DNA of 64,000 bases. Origin: Lachnospiraceae bacterium. GTDB lineage: Bacteria; Bacillota; Clostridia; Lachnospirales; Lachnospiraceae. Where the stretch lies: the NCBI GenBank assembly GCA_017550425.1, contig JAFZPG010000014.1:21860-85859 (forward strand). Direction: 5' to 3'. This document shows, piece after piece, positions 18,433 to 25,390 of this stretch; positions within the stretch are counted from its first letter, which is position 1; the number at the start of each line of letters is the position of its first letter. The notes under the pieces were generated by a model that searched no databases, was not told where the DNA came from, and was given only the letters and a program-made list of their open reading frames with translations. The translations under genes were made by a program, and so were the position numbers.

Positions 18433-19359
18433 TCACATTTTGGGAAGCGGTGTCTGGTCAACGATGGCCTTCATTGCGGTTTCCAGTGTGAAACCGTTCA
18501 TTTTGGCCTTGGAACTGAGCACGAGACGATGCGAAGAAACATCGCTGAAGATCGATTGAACATGTTCCGGAAGAACATAACTGCAGTTTTCGATAAATGC
18601 AGTCGCCTGAGCCATCTTAAGCAAAGAGAGGGAAGCACGTGGACTTAAGCCTAAAGAAAAGTAGGTCTCATTACGTGTGGCTTCGGTCAGACGAACGATA
18701 TAATCATAGATGCTGTCATGGACGAAGATCTTTTTGGCCTCCTGCTGCATGGTTGCAACGTCATCATGTTCGAGCAGCCCGCTCAATGTATTAAGGACGT
18801 CGCCGACATTGCCCTTCAGGATCGCGACTGCGTTATCGTGATCCGGGTAGCCCATCGAAAGGCGGATCATGAAACGGTCGAGCTGGGATTCGGGAAGCTT
18901 CTGCGTTCCGGAAGAACCGAAGGGGTTCTGCGTCGCGATTACGATGAAAGGAGACGGGAGCGCACGGGTCACGCCGTCAACGGTCGCTTTGGCTTCCTCC
19001 ATGACTTCGAGAAGGGCGGACTGCGTCTTAGGGGATGTACGGTTGATCTCATCTGCCAAAAAGAGGTTGCAGAATACGGCTCCTTCCTTATATTCGAAGC
19101 TGCCGGTCTGATTGTTGTATAAATTGAAACCGATGAGATCGCTGGGAAGTACATCGGGTGTAAACTGCATACGTTTATATTTTAATGACATGGTGCGGGA
19201 TACGGTGACGGCGAGAGTGGTCTTTCCTACACCCGGGATATCTTCCAGAAGAATATGTCCGCCCGCAATGATGGCGGATAGCAATTTATAGATGATATCA
19301 TCCTTTCCTTTGATGACCTGTCCGATCTGTTTGGTAACTGCTTCGATCTTTGCGTTCAT
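18433..19359 (-). CDS. MoxR-family AAA+ ATPase
   Basis: A 308-residue cytosolic AAA+ protein with Walker A DIPGVGKTT, Walker B LFLADEINRTSPKTQSALLEVMEE, sensor 1 ATQNP and the sensor-2 region GLSPRASLSL. MoxR ATPases are thought to remodel or activate partner proteins that carry von Willebrand A-like domains, here the DUF58 product. It is first in the three-gene operon. Its transcript begins about 90 bases upstream in a leader that can form alternative hairpins. Confidence 0.94.
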   Translation of the reverse strand: MNAKIEAVTKQIGQVIKGKDDIIYKLLSAIIAGGHILLEDIPGVGKTTLAVTVSRTMSLKYKRMQFTPDVLPSDLIGFNLYNNQTGSFEYKEGAVFCNLFLADEINRTSPKTQSALLEVMEEAKATVDGVTRALPSPFIVIATQNPFGSSGTQKLPESQLDRFMIRLSMGYPDHDNAVAILKGNVGDVLNTLSGLLEHDDVATMQQEAKKIFVHDSIYDYIVRLTEATRNETYFSLGLSPRASLSLLKMAQATAFIENCSYVLPEHVQSIFSDVSSHRLVLSSKAKMNGFTLETAMKAIVDQTPLPKM

Positions 19360-19387
19360 GTGTATACTCCCTCATTCCTGAATACGT

Positions 19388-19448
19388 ATTTGTGCGCACC
19401 GGACGCACACAGCCGGCCCGAGATCATCCTTCGGAAGGACGCACAAAT
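19388..19448 (-). promoter_or_regulatory. Structured 5' leader of the moxR operon with competing pairings
   Basis: The plus-strand segment TGTGCG at 19391-19396 is complementary both to CGCACA at 19404-19409 and to CGCACA at 19440-19445. The second pairing extends to nine bases (19388-19396 with 19440-19448) and encloses a TCCTTC/GAAGGA hairpin at 19427-19439. The two folds exclude each other, the arrangement of an RNA switch or a protein-bound leader. No known riboswitch consensus was recognised. Confidence 0.45.
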
Positions 19449-19458
19449 GACTCTTTTA

Positions 19459-19487
19459 ATTGTAGCATAATCGCTTATGAAAGTAAA
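19459..19487 (-). promoter_or_regulatory. Promoter of the moxR-DUF58-transglutaminase operon
   Basis: On the minus strand TTTACT (plus 19482-19487), 17-base spacer, TACAAT (plus 19459-19464). Confidence 0.75.
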
Positions 19488-19519
19488 GAAACGAATATAA
19501 GAAGAGAACGGTCATTGCG

Positions 19520-19548
19520 TTGACATTCTTATGGGGATAGGCTAAAAT
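19520..19548 (+). promoter_or_regulatory. Promoter of the c-di-GMP phosphodiesterase gene
   Basis: Perfect TTGACA at 19520-19525, 17-base spacer, TAAAAT at 19543-19548. A leader of about 85 bases follows. It contains a small GCCC/GGGC hairpin near 19577-19589 but no c-di-GMP riboswitch consensus that I can recognise. Confidence 0.82.
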
Positions 19549-19640
19549 AAAAAACAGCGGGGTGAAGTGGAGAGCGCCCCCGAAGGGCTTTGAAATGGAA
19601 AAATAAGGAAGACAAAAAGTATCATATACGTGGAGGTTAT

Positions 19641-21455
19641 ATGAGTAAAAACAACATGGACCGTGAGTTTAATCACTGGTATGAAGAGATGATGATCTGG
19701 TTGATGGGGATCGTTTTGTTTGCGACCATGGCCGTCATCTTTGAGATAAAATCCATCGTTTTTTTGTCGCTTGTTTGCGCGATCGTGCTGTGCTGGCGAC
19801 TTTATAAACTGCAGAGATTGTATAATTATTATAAGACAAATCTGAACATCATGCGCGAGTGTTTCTCGGATGTCGCCATTTTTACGTGGGTCAGCGCCTT
19901 CCATACGGTGCTGGTCTCGGGTAACAGCCAGATGCTTGTAGATGACTGGGTGCCCATGAGCGAGACGATGTCACGGGAGCAGCTCGAAGTCCTGCTCGGA
20001 AAGATCACCGAGACGGTCGAAAATAAAGAAGAGAAGATCTATAAGATCCGCGTTTCGAACCGGGATAAATATATTCAGATTCGTTATCAGCGTGAGCGTG
20101 GCATGCAGGTCTACATACTCTCGGATGTTACGGATATGATCACGAATAAGGCCGAATTGATCTCCTATACCTACTATGACATGGCCACGAAACTTCTGTC
20201 GAAGGATGCCATGGTTAAGCGGGTCGAGGAGATGATGGTATCGCATCCCCAATACGGCGGTTATACGTTCCTGGAGATTTCCGGTGTCGATCGTGCCACG
20301 ACGCAGCAGAAAGAGAAGATCAACGCCGGCTTGGATGCGATCTCTAAGTTGATCAAACGCCATGAGCAGAATAATTCAGTGGTCTGCGGTCGTATCTCGA
20401 AGACCCGGTTTGCTCTGTACTATGTTAATACAAATGAGATAGATGCATATAAGCGTGCGGTCGCTCTGTCCGATGAGATCATCAGCTATTTGGAGAGTTT
20501 TAATGAGCTGAATAATACGAAGCTTCGGTTTGCAGGTGGTTTTGCGCATTTCCCGACGCAGGGCAAGACGTATGCCGAACTGGTCTCAAAGGTCGATTTT
20601 GCTCTGTTTGAGGCGACCTCACAGAGACTGAACCGCATTATCGAGTTCTCGGATGATGTTTATGCTGAGCGTGAAGAGAAATACATGCGCGTGCAGACCT
20701 TTAACCGTATCATCAACGGGAATCTGTTCGATTATCAGTTTCAGCCCATTGTCAGCGCGCATAACGGTGAGATCTTTGCATTTGAGGCTTTGATGCGCCC
20801 CCGTACGGATGTGCCGATGACACCGAGCGAGATCATCGCGATCGCGAAGGAAGAGGGACGCTTAAGCGAAGTTGAGCATTTGACATTTTCCAATACGATG
20901 CGTATCCTGAGTGAGAACCGTGATATCTTCGCCTCAAAGAAGATGTTTATCAACAGTATTCCGGACTGTTATGTTCCGGATGAATATTTTGAACAGCTGA
21001 TCGAGCAGTACGGACCGATGCTGGACCGCATCGTCGTGGAGATCACGGAAGAACATGATCTGAGTGACCAGATGGATGAGATCATCAAAAAGCGTTACCG
21101 CAATCATAACATCATGGTCGCGCTGGATGATTTCGGAAGCGGTTATGCCAACGAATCCAACCTGTTGCGTTGCCAGCCGGATTTCGTGAAGATCGACCGG
21201 TCCCTGATCGTGGATATCGATAAGGATTCCAAGAAACAGCATCTGGTCGGCAATATCGTAAGTTATGCAAACCAGCATGGCATTAAAGTCATCGCCGAAG
21301 GTATCGAGACGGATGATGAGCTCCGTGCCGCGATCGAACTGAATGTCGATCTGATCCAGGGCTTCTGTACATCGAAACCCAGATCGGTCATGCTTTTGGA
21401 GATCTCCCAGGAAGTGACCGAACGTATCATTACTCTAAACAAGAAGGCTGTTTAA
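19641..21455 (+). CDS. Membrane-anchored c-di-GMP phosphodiesterase, degenerate GGDEF plus EAL
   Basis: A 604-residue protein with two N-terminal membrane helices (about 19-53), a linker with a PAS-like stretch, a GGDEF-fold domain (about 175-340) and an EAL domain (about 352-595). The GGDEF site reads RISKTRF (251-257), so it cannot make c-di-GMP. The EAL residues are intact: Glu382 in EAL, Asn438 in FINSIP, Glu470, Asp496-Asp497 in DDFGSG, Lys517 and Glu553. It should hydrolyse c-di-GMP, perhaps with the dead GGDEF domain as a GTP sensor. ATG 19641 follows GTGGAGG. An upstream in-frame ATG at 19590 lacks a ribosome binding site. Confidence 0.92.
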   Translation: MSKNNMDREFNHWYEEMMIWLMGIVLFATMAVIFEIKSIVFLSLVCAIVLCWRLYKLQRLYNYYKTNLNIMRECFSDVAIFTWVSAFHTVLVSGNSQMLVDDWVPMSETMSREQLEVLLGKITETVENKEEKIYKIRVSNRDKYIQIRYQRERGMQVYILSDVTDMITNKAELISYTYYDMATKLLSKDAMVKRVEEMMVSHPQYGGYTFLEISGVDRATTQQKEKINAGLDAISKLIKRHEQNNSVVCGRISKTRFALYYVNTNEIDAYKRAVALSDEIISYLESFNELNNTKLRFAGGFAHFPTQGKTYAELVSKVDFALFEATSQRLNRIIEFSDDVYAEREEKYMRVQTFNRIINGNLFDYQFQPIVSAHNGEIFAFEALMRPRTDVPMTPSEIIAIAKEEGRLSEVEHLTFSNTMRILSENRDIFASKKMFINSIPDCYVPDEYFEQLIEQYGPMLDRIVVEITEEHDLSDQMDEIIKKRYRNHNIMVALDDFGSGYANESNLLRCQPDFVKIDRSLIVDIDKDSKKQHLVGNIVSYANQHGIKVIAEGIETDDELRAAIELNVDLIQGFCTSKPRSVMLLEISQEVTERIITLNKKAV

Positions 21456-21466
21456 TATAGCAAGAA

Positions 21467-21501
21467 CACCCGCGGATGATCTCATCTGCGGGTGCTCTTT
21501 A
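21467..21501. terminator. Terminator shared by the phosphodiesterase gene and ssrA
   Basis: CACCCGC (21467-21473) pairs with GCGGGTG (21488-21494), with further pairing inside and a T-rich stretch after it on the plus strand. It lies between convergent transcripts. Confidence 0.75.
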
Positions 21502-21516
21502 TACGTCCATGAAAAA

Positions 21517-21862
21517 TGGAGCTGAGGGGAATCGAACCCCTGTCCGAAAACCCATTCATCGCAAGTTCTCCCATCACAGTCATTCTTTAGTTTTCCCTCC
21601 TATATGCACAGAAGGACAGGCGCATATAAAAGGTAGCTTCATCAATGTTCCGGCCCCGCAAAGCTTAGGGGCAGGAGTGGCGCATCAAGTCGATGCCGGT
21701 TCGTAAGCGATGCGGGACTTACGGCCGACAGCTGCACTTAGGCAGCAAATGCAAAATTATTATCTTCTGCGTTTATATTTAAGTTTTCCGTTTTGGTATG
21801 CAGTCACGGTCTGCAGATGGCTGTCACGATTGCAAAATCCCCGTCGAAACCAGTACAACCCC
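21517..21862 (-). ncRNA. ssrA: Transfer-messenger RNA (tmRNA)
   Basis: This 346-base RNA rescues stalled ribosomes, acting first as alanyl-tRNA and then as a short message. Read on the minus strand, the 5' end GGGGTTG pairs with CAGCTCC at the 3' end to form the acceptor stem. The D-loop-like TTCGACGGGG follows at the 5' side. The T arm GGGGTTCGATTCCCC precedes the 3' end. The terminal CCA is not fully encoded. The tag reading frame ends ...KTENLNINAEDNNFAFAA then TAA (stop near 21736); the exact resume codon is uncertain. The tag ends AFAA rather than the more usual ALAA. Confidence 0.93.
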
Positions 21863-21900
21863 GTTGTAAGGTTTATGCAAAAGATATTGTTCGCGAAAGT

Positions 21901-21929
21901 AGTATAAGGGATATTTCGGAAAATGTCAA
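21901..21929 (-). promoter_or_regulatory. Promoter of ssrA
   Basis: On the minus strand TTGACA (plus 21924-21929), 17-base spacer, TATACT (plus 21901-21906). It is one of the strongest promoters in the window, as expected for an abundant RNA. Confidence 0.9.
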
Positions 21930-21938
21930 CATCCGGGA

Positions 21939-23414
21939 TCATTTTCCGAGAAGTTCTTCCGGCTTGGCTTCCATGATCGGCGCGAAACGCAGGCGAACGG
22001 TCGGAAGTTTCGGAAGGACGGTATAGTAGTTGGTCTGCCAGTCACAGCCCTGGGACGGATCGTTCTCGCCGTTTGCGGGAGGAGCGAAGATATTCAGGCG
22101 CAGTTCGCACGCTTCGGTCAGCGGATTCTCGAAGAAGGCGGGCATCAGGTCAATGCATTTCGTACCGGGTGCTTTGTAGAACCAACGTCCGTGAATCTCC
22201 ATCATCAGGTTGAGCGGAGCCAGTTCCTCATCAAAATAAACTTCGGCGAAGTGAGGATGAGCCGAAAACATGAGAGGAACGGAGACACCGTCGGAGTCCT
22301 CCGAACCGCCCCAGCGAAGCTTCGCGGGGAAACTTACTTCGTTTTGAACCTCAAGCGAAGGAGAGAAGAAAGCATCCGAAATGATGTCTTTATAGGCAGA
22401 CAGGATCGGCTGTTCGATACCAACAGAAGCGTTATTCGGATCAGAGGTCTCCAGACCTAACCGGCCGTCATCGCGGAACTGATAGAAGGTAAAGCCCGAA
22501 AACCAGCGGACCGGATCGCGCTTGATGCATTCGCAGAAGTTGCGGATCATGTCGACCTGGTCATAGGGACCGGTCACATCACCGTCGGCATTGCATTCGC
22601 TCATGACCATGGGCTTTTCTTTACCGCCGCAGAGAAACTTGAAACGCTCATAACTCCGGCGCGTCATGTCATAGGTTACCGAGGCACTCTCGCGTTTATG
22701 GGACTTACCGCCGGGTTCGGCGATGTCGTAAGGCCAGCCCCAGTGCAGCGCCATATATTTGTCAACGGACCAGATATCGGTCACGCGAACAGCCTCCGCA
22801 AATTCTTTTTCCATCACGATCTCTTCACTCTTCGGATCTTCAACACCTCCGATGCAGAGGATGGTGGATACGTTGGGAGCATATTGCTTGATGATCTTAT
22901 GAAAACGCACGTAAAAATCGGCCACTTCCTGATAGGTACAGCGACGGTTGAAAGAGAACCAGTTTCCGGTCGCTTCATGATTGATCCGCAGGAAGATTCG
23001 GCCGAAAGTCGTCAGATCCTTCGCGATCGCTATCAAATGCTCGTCGTTGACGTGCGGATCGATGGTCAATGTAAGCAGGACATCCTGACCGTGACGGCGG
23101 ATGTCGCGCATATAGGTAAAAGGCTCATCATCTTTATCACCGATGAGACCGCCTTTATAGGTAAAATAGTCATCGTAGGGATAATCCCACGCAAAGGAGA
23201 CCGAAGGGTTCGCATGGACTACGCTGGCTCTTCCGGGAAAACCTTCATCCAGAGGATAGTAGCAGTACATCAGATTTACTGCGCGGTGCGGACGACCGAG
23301 TTTCTGCAGGATATAATCCTGGTTGACATAAGGACCGCGTTCGCTTCCGTCACCGAGATCGACGGCACAGGATGCAGGACCTAAATGGATTTGGTTTGCT
23401 TTGTAGGATTCCAT
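21939..23414 (-). CDS. GH26-like glycoside hydrolase (beta-mannanase family), probably cytoplasmic
   Basis: A 491-residue protein whose N-terminal 350 residues resemble family 26 glycoside hydrolases. The acid/base motif appears as RINHEATGNWFSF (His146, Glu147), WSVDKY follows, and the likely nucleophile is Glu273 in VMSECNADG. A beta-rich C-terminal domain of about 120 residues follows. No signal peptide is seen, so the enzyme would act inside the cell, unlike secreted mannanases. The start is ATG at 23414 after GGGGAGG; a longer in-frame start at 23459 has no such site. Substrate specificity is inference. Confidence 0.7.
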   Translation of the reverse strand: MESYKANQIHLGPASCAVDLGDGSERGPYVNQDYILQKLGRPHRAVNLMYCYYPLDEGFPGRASVVHANPSVSFAWDYPYDDYFTYKGGLIGDKDDEPFTYMRDIRRHGQDVLLTLTIDPHVNDEHLIAIAKDLTTFGRIFLRINHEATGNWFSFNRRCTYQEVADFYVRFHKIIKQYAPNVSTILCIGGVEDPKSEEIVMEKEFAEAVRVTDIWSVDKYMALHWGWPYDIAEPGGKSHKRESASVTYDMTRRSYERFKFLCGGKEKPMVMSECNADGDVTGPYDQVDMIRNFCECIKRDPVRWFSGFTFYQFRDDGRLGLETSDPNNASVGIEQPILSAYKDIISDAFFSPSLEVQNEVSFPAKLRWGGSEDSDGVSVPLMFSAHPHFAEVYFDEELAPLNLMMEIHGRWFYKAPGTKCIDLMPAFFENPLTEACELRLNIFAPPANGENDPSQGCDWQTNYYTVLPKLPTVRLRFAPIMEAKPEELLGK

Positions 23415-23466
23415 GAGAAAAACCTCCCCGATACGAGATCGACCGGATATTCCGATCATTGACCTC

Positions 23467-23495
23467 AGTATAGCATCGGGGAGGTATGCGGTAAA
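23467..23495 (-). promoter_or_regulatory. Promoter of the GH26-like gene
   Basis: On the minus strand TTTACC (plus 23490-23495), 17-base spacer, TATACT (plus 23467-23472). Confidence 0.75.
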
Positions 23496-23513
23496 TGTAT
23501 TTTATGAGTGTGT

Positions 23514-24590
23514 TTATGTGTTTATCGATGTTTGATCTTCCTTTGCGGTTTGCTTTGTAAACTTCTCGGAAAACCATTTCCGGAGGTTTTTCACGATGAC
23601 ATCGGTACCATTTTGGGTGATCACCGCGATCAGGAAGGTGATCACGAAACCGAATACCATGAAGAATGCATATTTAAGGAAGGAGAGATCCTGACTTGCA
23701 TGGGGTTGAAGCATTTGCTGTTGAATCACGTGATGGAAGAGATACATGGCAAATGAGTATTTCGAGATCGTGTTGATCAAAAAGGCGATCGGGTGAAAAC
23801 GCTGCTTTGTATCTTCTTTCGGAGCAGGAACCAGAGAGCAGAGTTTGTACAGACTAAAGAACAGACCGATCGTTGCGATCAGATTGCCATGCATGACACA
23901 GCCCGGATATTCTACGAAAGTAAGAACGATAAAAACTACACCGCCCAGGCAAGCTGCGACGGCATTTACCTTTTTGACATACATCGCAAAATAAATGCCG
24001 AGTACGAACTCGGGCAGGCGCACGAGGACGGAACAGCCCTGATCAAACGGAAACGGATAGAAAGGGATAAACAGAGCGTAGAATACGAGAAGACAAGCAC
24101 CGAAGATCAGGGGAGCCTTTTTGATCGCATAATACAATAAGGGAAATATCAGGTAATAGATCAGGATCACGCCTAAATACCATTCGCCGACACGGTAACT
24201 GGTCGTTACCCCACGCATGGACAGGAAACCGTCCATTCCGATCACACTCCATATCATATTTCTGGAAAGAAGATGGCCGGAGGGCACATCAAACCAAAGA
24301 TATACGATGAAATAGGCTGCGTAGAACAGAGGAAAAATCGAGAAAAAACGCTTCTTATAAAACTCGGATAGCTTTTTGCCGGATCGTTCAAAGCTGTTGA
24401 CCAGTACGTAGCCTGAGAGGATCAAAAACAGGCCGACACCGATCAGACCGAGGGTCTGACTGCGGGTCTTTATGATCAGTTTAAAAGATGTATGGATGGA
24501 AAAACTTTCGACCATCAGATTGAAGTGGAACAGAAAGATCATCAGAAAGGCCAGAGTCCGGATGATATCCAGTTCGTAACGACGCTTCAT
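23514..24590 (-). CDS. Acyltransferase 3 family membrane protein (OafA/YrhL type)
   Basis: A 358-residue integral membrane protein with about ten helices and the acyltransferase-3 opening RRYELDIIRTLAFLMIFLFHF, which contains the conserved Arg and catalytic His region. The internal block RVGEWYLGVILIYYLIFPLLYY is also typical. Such enzymes move acetyl or other acyl groups onto surface sugars or lipids. It is transcribed towards the GH26-like gene, which has its own promoter, so a shared role in a surface glycan is possible but unproven. GGAGG precedes the ATG. Confidence 0.88.
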   Translation of the reverse strand: MKRRYELDIIRTLAFLMIFLFHFNLMVESFSIHTSFKLIIKTRSQTLGLIGVGLFLILSGYVLVNSFERSGKKLSEFYKKRFFSIFPLFYAAYFIVYLWFDVPSGHLLSRNMIWSVIGMDGFLSMRGVTTSYRVGEWYLGVILIYYLIFPLLYYAIKKAPLIFGACLLVFYALFIPFYPFPFDQGCSVLVRLPEFVLGIYFAMYVKKVNAVAACLGGVVFIVLTFVEYPGCVMHGNLIATIGLFFSLYKLCSLVPAPKEDTKQRFHPIAFLINTISKYSFAMYLFHHVIQQQMLQPHASQDLSFLKYAFFMVFGFVITFLIAVITQNGTDVIVKNLRKWFSEKFTKQTAKEDQTSINT

Positions 24591-24631
24591 GTTAACCTCC
24601 GTAATGCGGTAATTATGGTTGGATCCCCTTC

Positions 24632-24660
24632 ATTTTACCATTCTGTGTGTGGGCTTGCAA
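24632..24660 (-). promoter_or_regulatory. Promoter of the acyltransferase gene
   Basis: On the minus strand TTGCAA (plus 24655-24660), 17-base spacer, TAAAAT (plus 24632-24637). Confidence 0.75.
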
Positions 24661-24717
24661 GTCTTTTCCGAGCAGGGAATAGGGCGGCAATTTGTCGATT
24701 TTTTTGAGAAAACCGTA

Positions 24718-24746
24718 TTGAAGTTCAAAAGCGGTTGTGATATGAT
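24718..24746 (+). promoter_or_regulatory. Promoter of mscL
   Basis: TTGAAG at 24718-24723, 17-base spacer, TATGAT at 24741-24746, about 50 bases before the start codon. Confidence 0.72.
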
Positions 24747-24801
24747 GAAACTATCAAACAAATTCATGCTTTTATTACAAAGCAGAAAGGTCAGGTGGAA
24801 A

Positions 24802-25203
24802 ATGATAAAAGAATTTAAGGAGTTTATTTCCAAGGGTAATGTCATGGACATGGCTGTCGGCATCATTATCGGCGGAGCATTTACCGCGATCGTAAACGCA
24901 CTGGTTGCAAATATCCTGATGCCGTTGATCGGCCTCATCGCAGGCGGCAGCGCAGTTTCGGATCTTTCCTTCTCAATCAAAGATACCGTATTCAACTACG
25001 GAGCGCTGATCCAGGCGATCATCGACTTCATCCTTATTGCATTTGTATTGTTCTTGATCATCAAGGCGATGAACAAGATGCGTAAGAAGAAGGAAGAGAG
25101 CCCGGCTACAACGAAGAAGTGCCCGTACTGCATCACCGATATTGCGATCGAAGCAACTCGTTGCCCGAATTGTACTTCCGAGTTACCCGCAAAGGCAGAA
25201 TAA
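24802..25203 (+). CDS. mscL: Large-conductance mechanosensitive channel with C-terminal zinc ribbon
   Basis: A 133-residue channel that opens when membrane tension rises, releasing solutes during hypo-osmotic shock. MIKEFKEFISKGNVMDMAVGIIIGGAF is the MscL N-terminal helix and first membrane segment. The second segment is at about 69-90. The tail after residue 100 carries CPYC (Cys107, Cys110) and CPNC (Cys121, Cys124), a zinc ribbon in place of the usual C-terminal helical bundle. ATG 24802 follows AGGTGG and gives the standard MscL N-terminus; a longer in-frame start at 24619 would begin before the promoter. Confidence 0.93.
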   Translation: MIKEFKEFISKGNVMDMAVGIIIGGAFTAIVNALVANILMPLIGLIAGGSAVSDLSFSIKDTVFNYGALIQAIIDFILIAFVLFLIIKAMNKMRKKKEESPATTKKCPYCITDIAIEATRCPNCTSELPAKAE

Positions 25204-25232
25204 AACCGATCACGGATCGAACATTATAATGA

Positions 25233-25279
25233 AACAGGTGGCATACGTGTAGTAACGTGTGCCACCTGTTACGTTTTTA
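25233..25279 (+). terminator. Terminator of mscL
   Basis: AACAGGTGGCA (25233-25243) pairs with TGCCACCTGTT (25260-25270), with further pairing in the loop, followed by ACGTTTTTAT. Confidence 0.85.
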
Positions 25280-25299
25280 TTACAATTGTTAACATCAGG

Positions 25300-25328
25300 T
25301 TGAAATTTTGGCGGCCAGGTGCTAGAAT
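25300..25328 (+). promoter_or_regulatory. Promoter of purL
   Basis: TTGAAA at 25300-25305, 17-base spacer, TAGAAT at 25323-25328. The 55-base leader contains an inverted repeat GCATTTC/GAAATGC at 25354-25369, which could be an operator. No purine riboswitch is visible. Confidence 0.78.
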
Positions 25329-25390
25329 GGTTTAGGAGTGCGGCTTTTAAGACGCATTTCTTGAAATGCATATAAACCGGAGGTTTGTTC

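Noticed and set aside
19549..19640. c-di-GMP riboswitch before the phosphodiesterase gene
   Set aside because: The leader lacks the conserved core and second stem of GEMM-type riboswitches; only a four-pair hairpin is seen.
21476..21942. Short open frames on both strands
   Set aside because: They lie inside the tmRNA gene and its terminator or promoter; the RNA explains the sequence.
25329..25390. Purine riboswitch before purL
   Set aside because: The leader is about 60 bases with a single inverted repeat, not the three-way junction.
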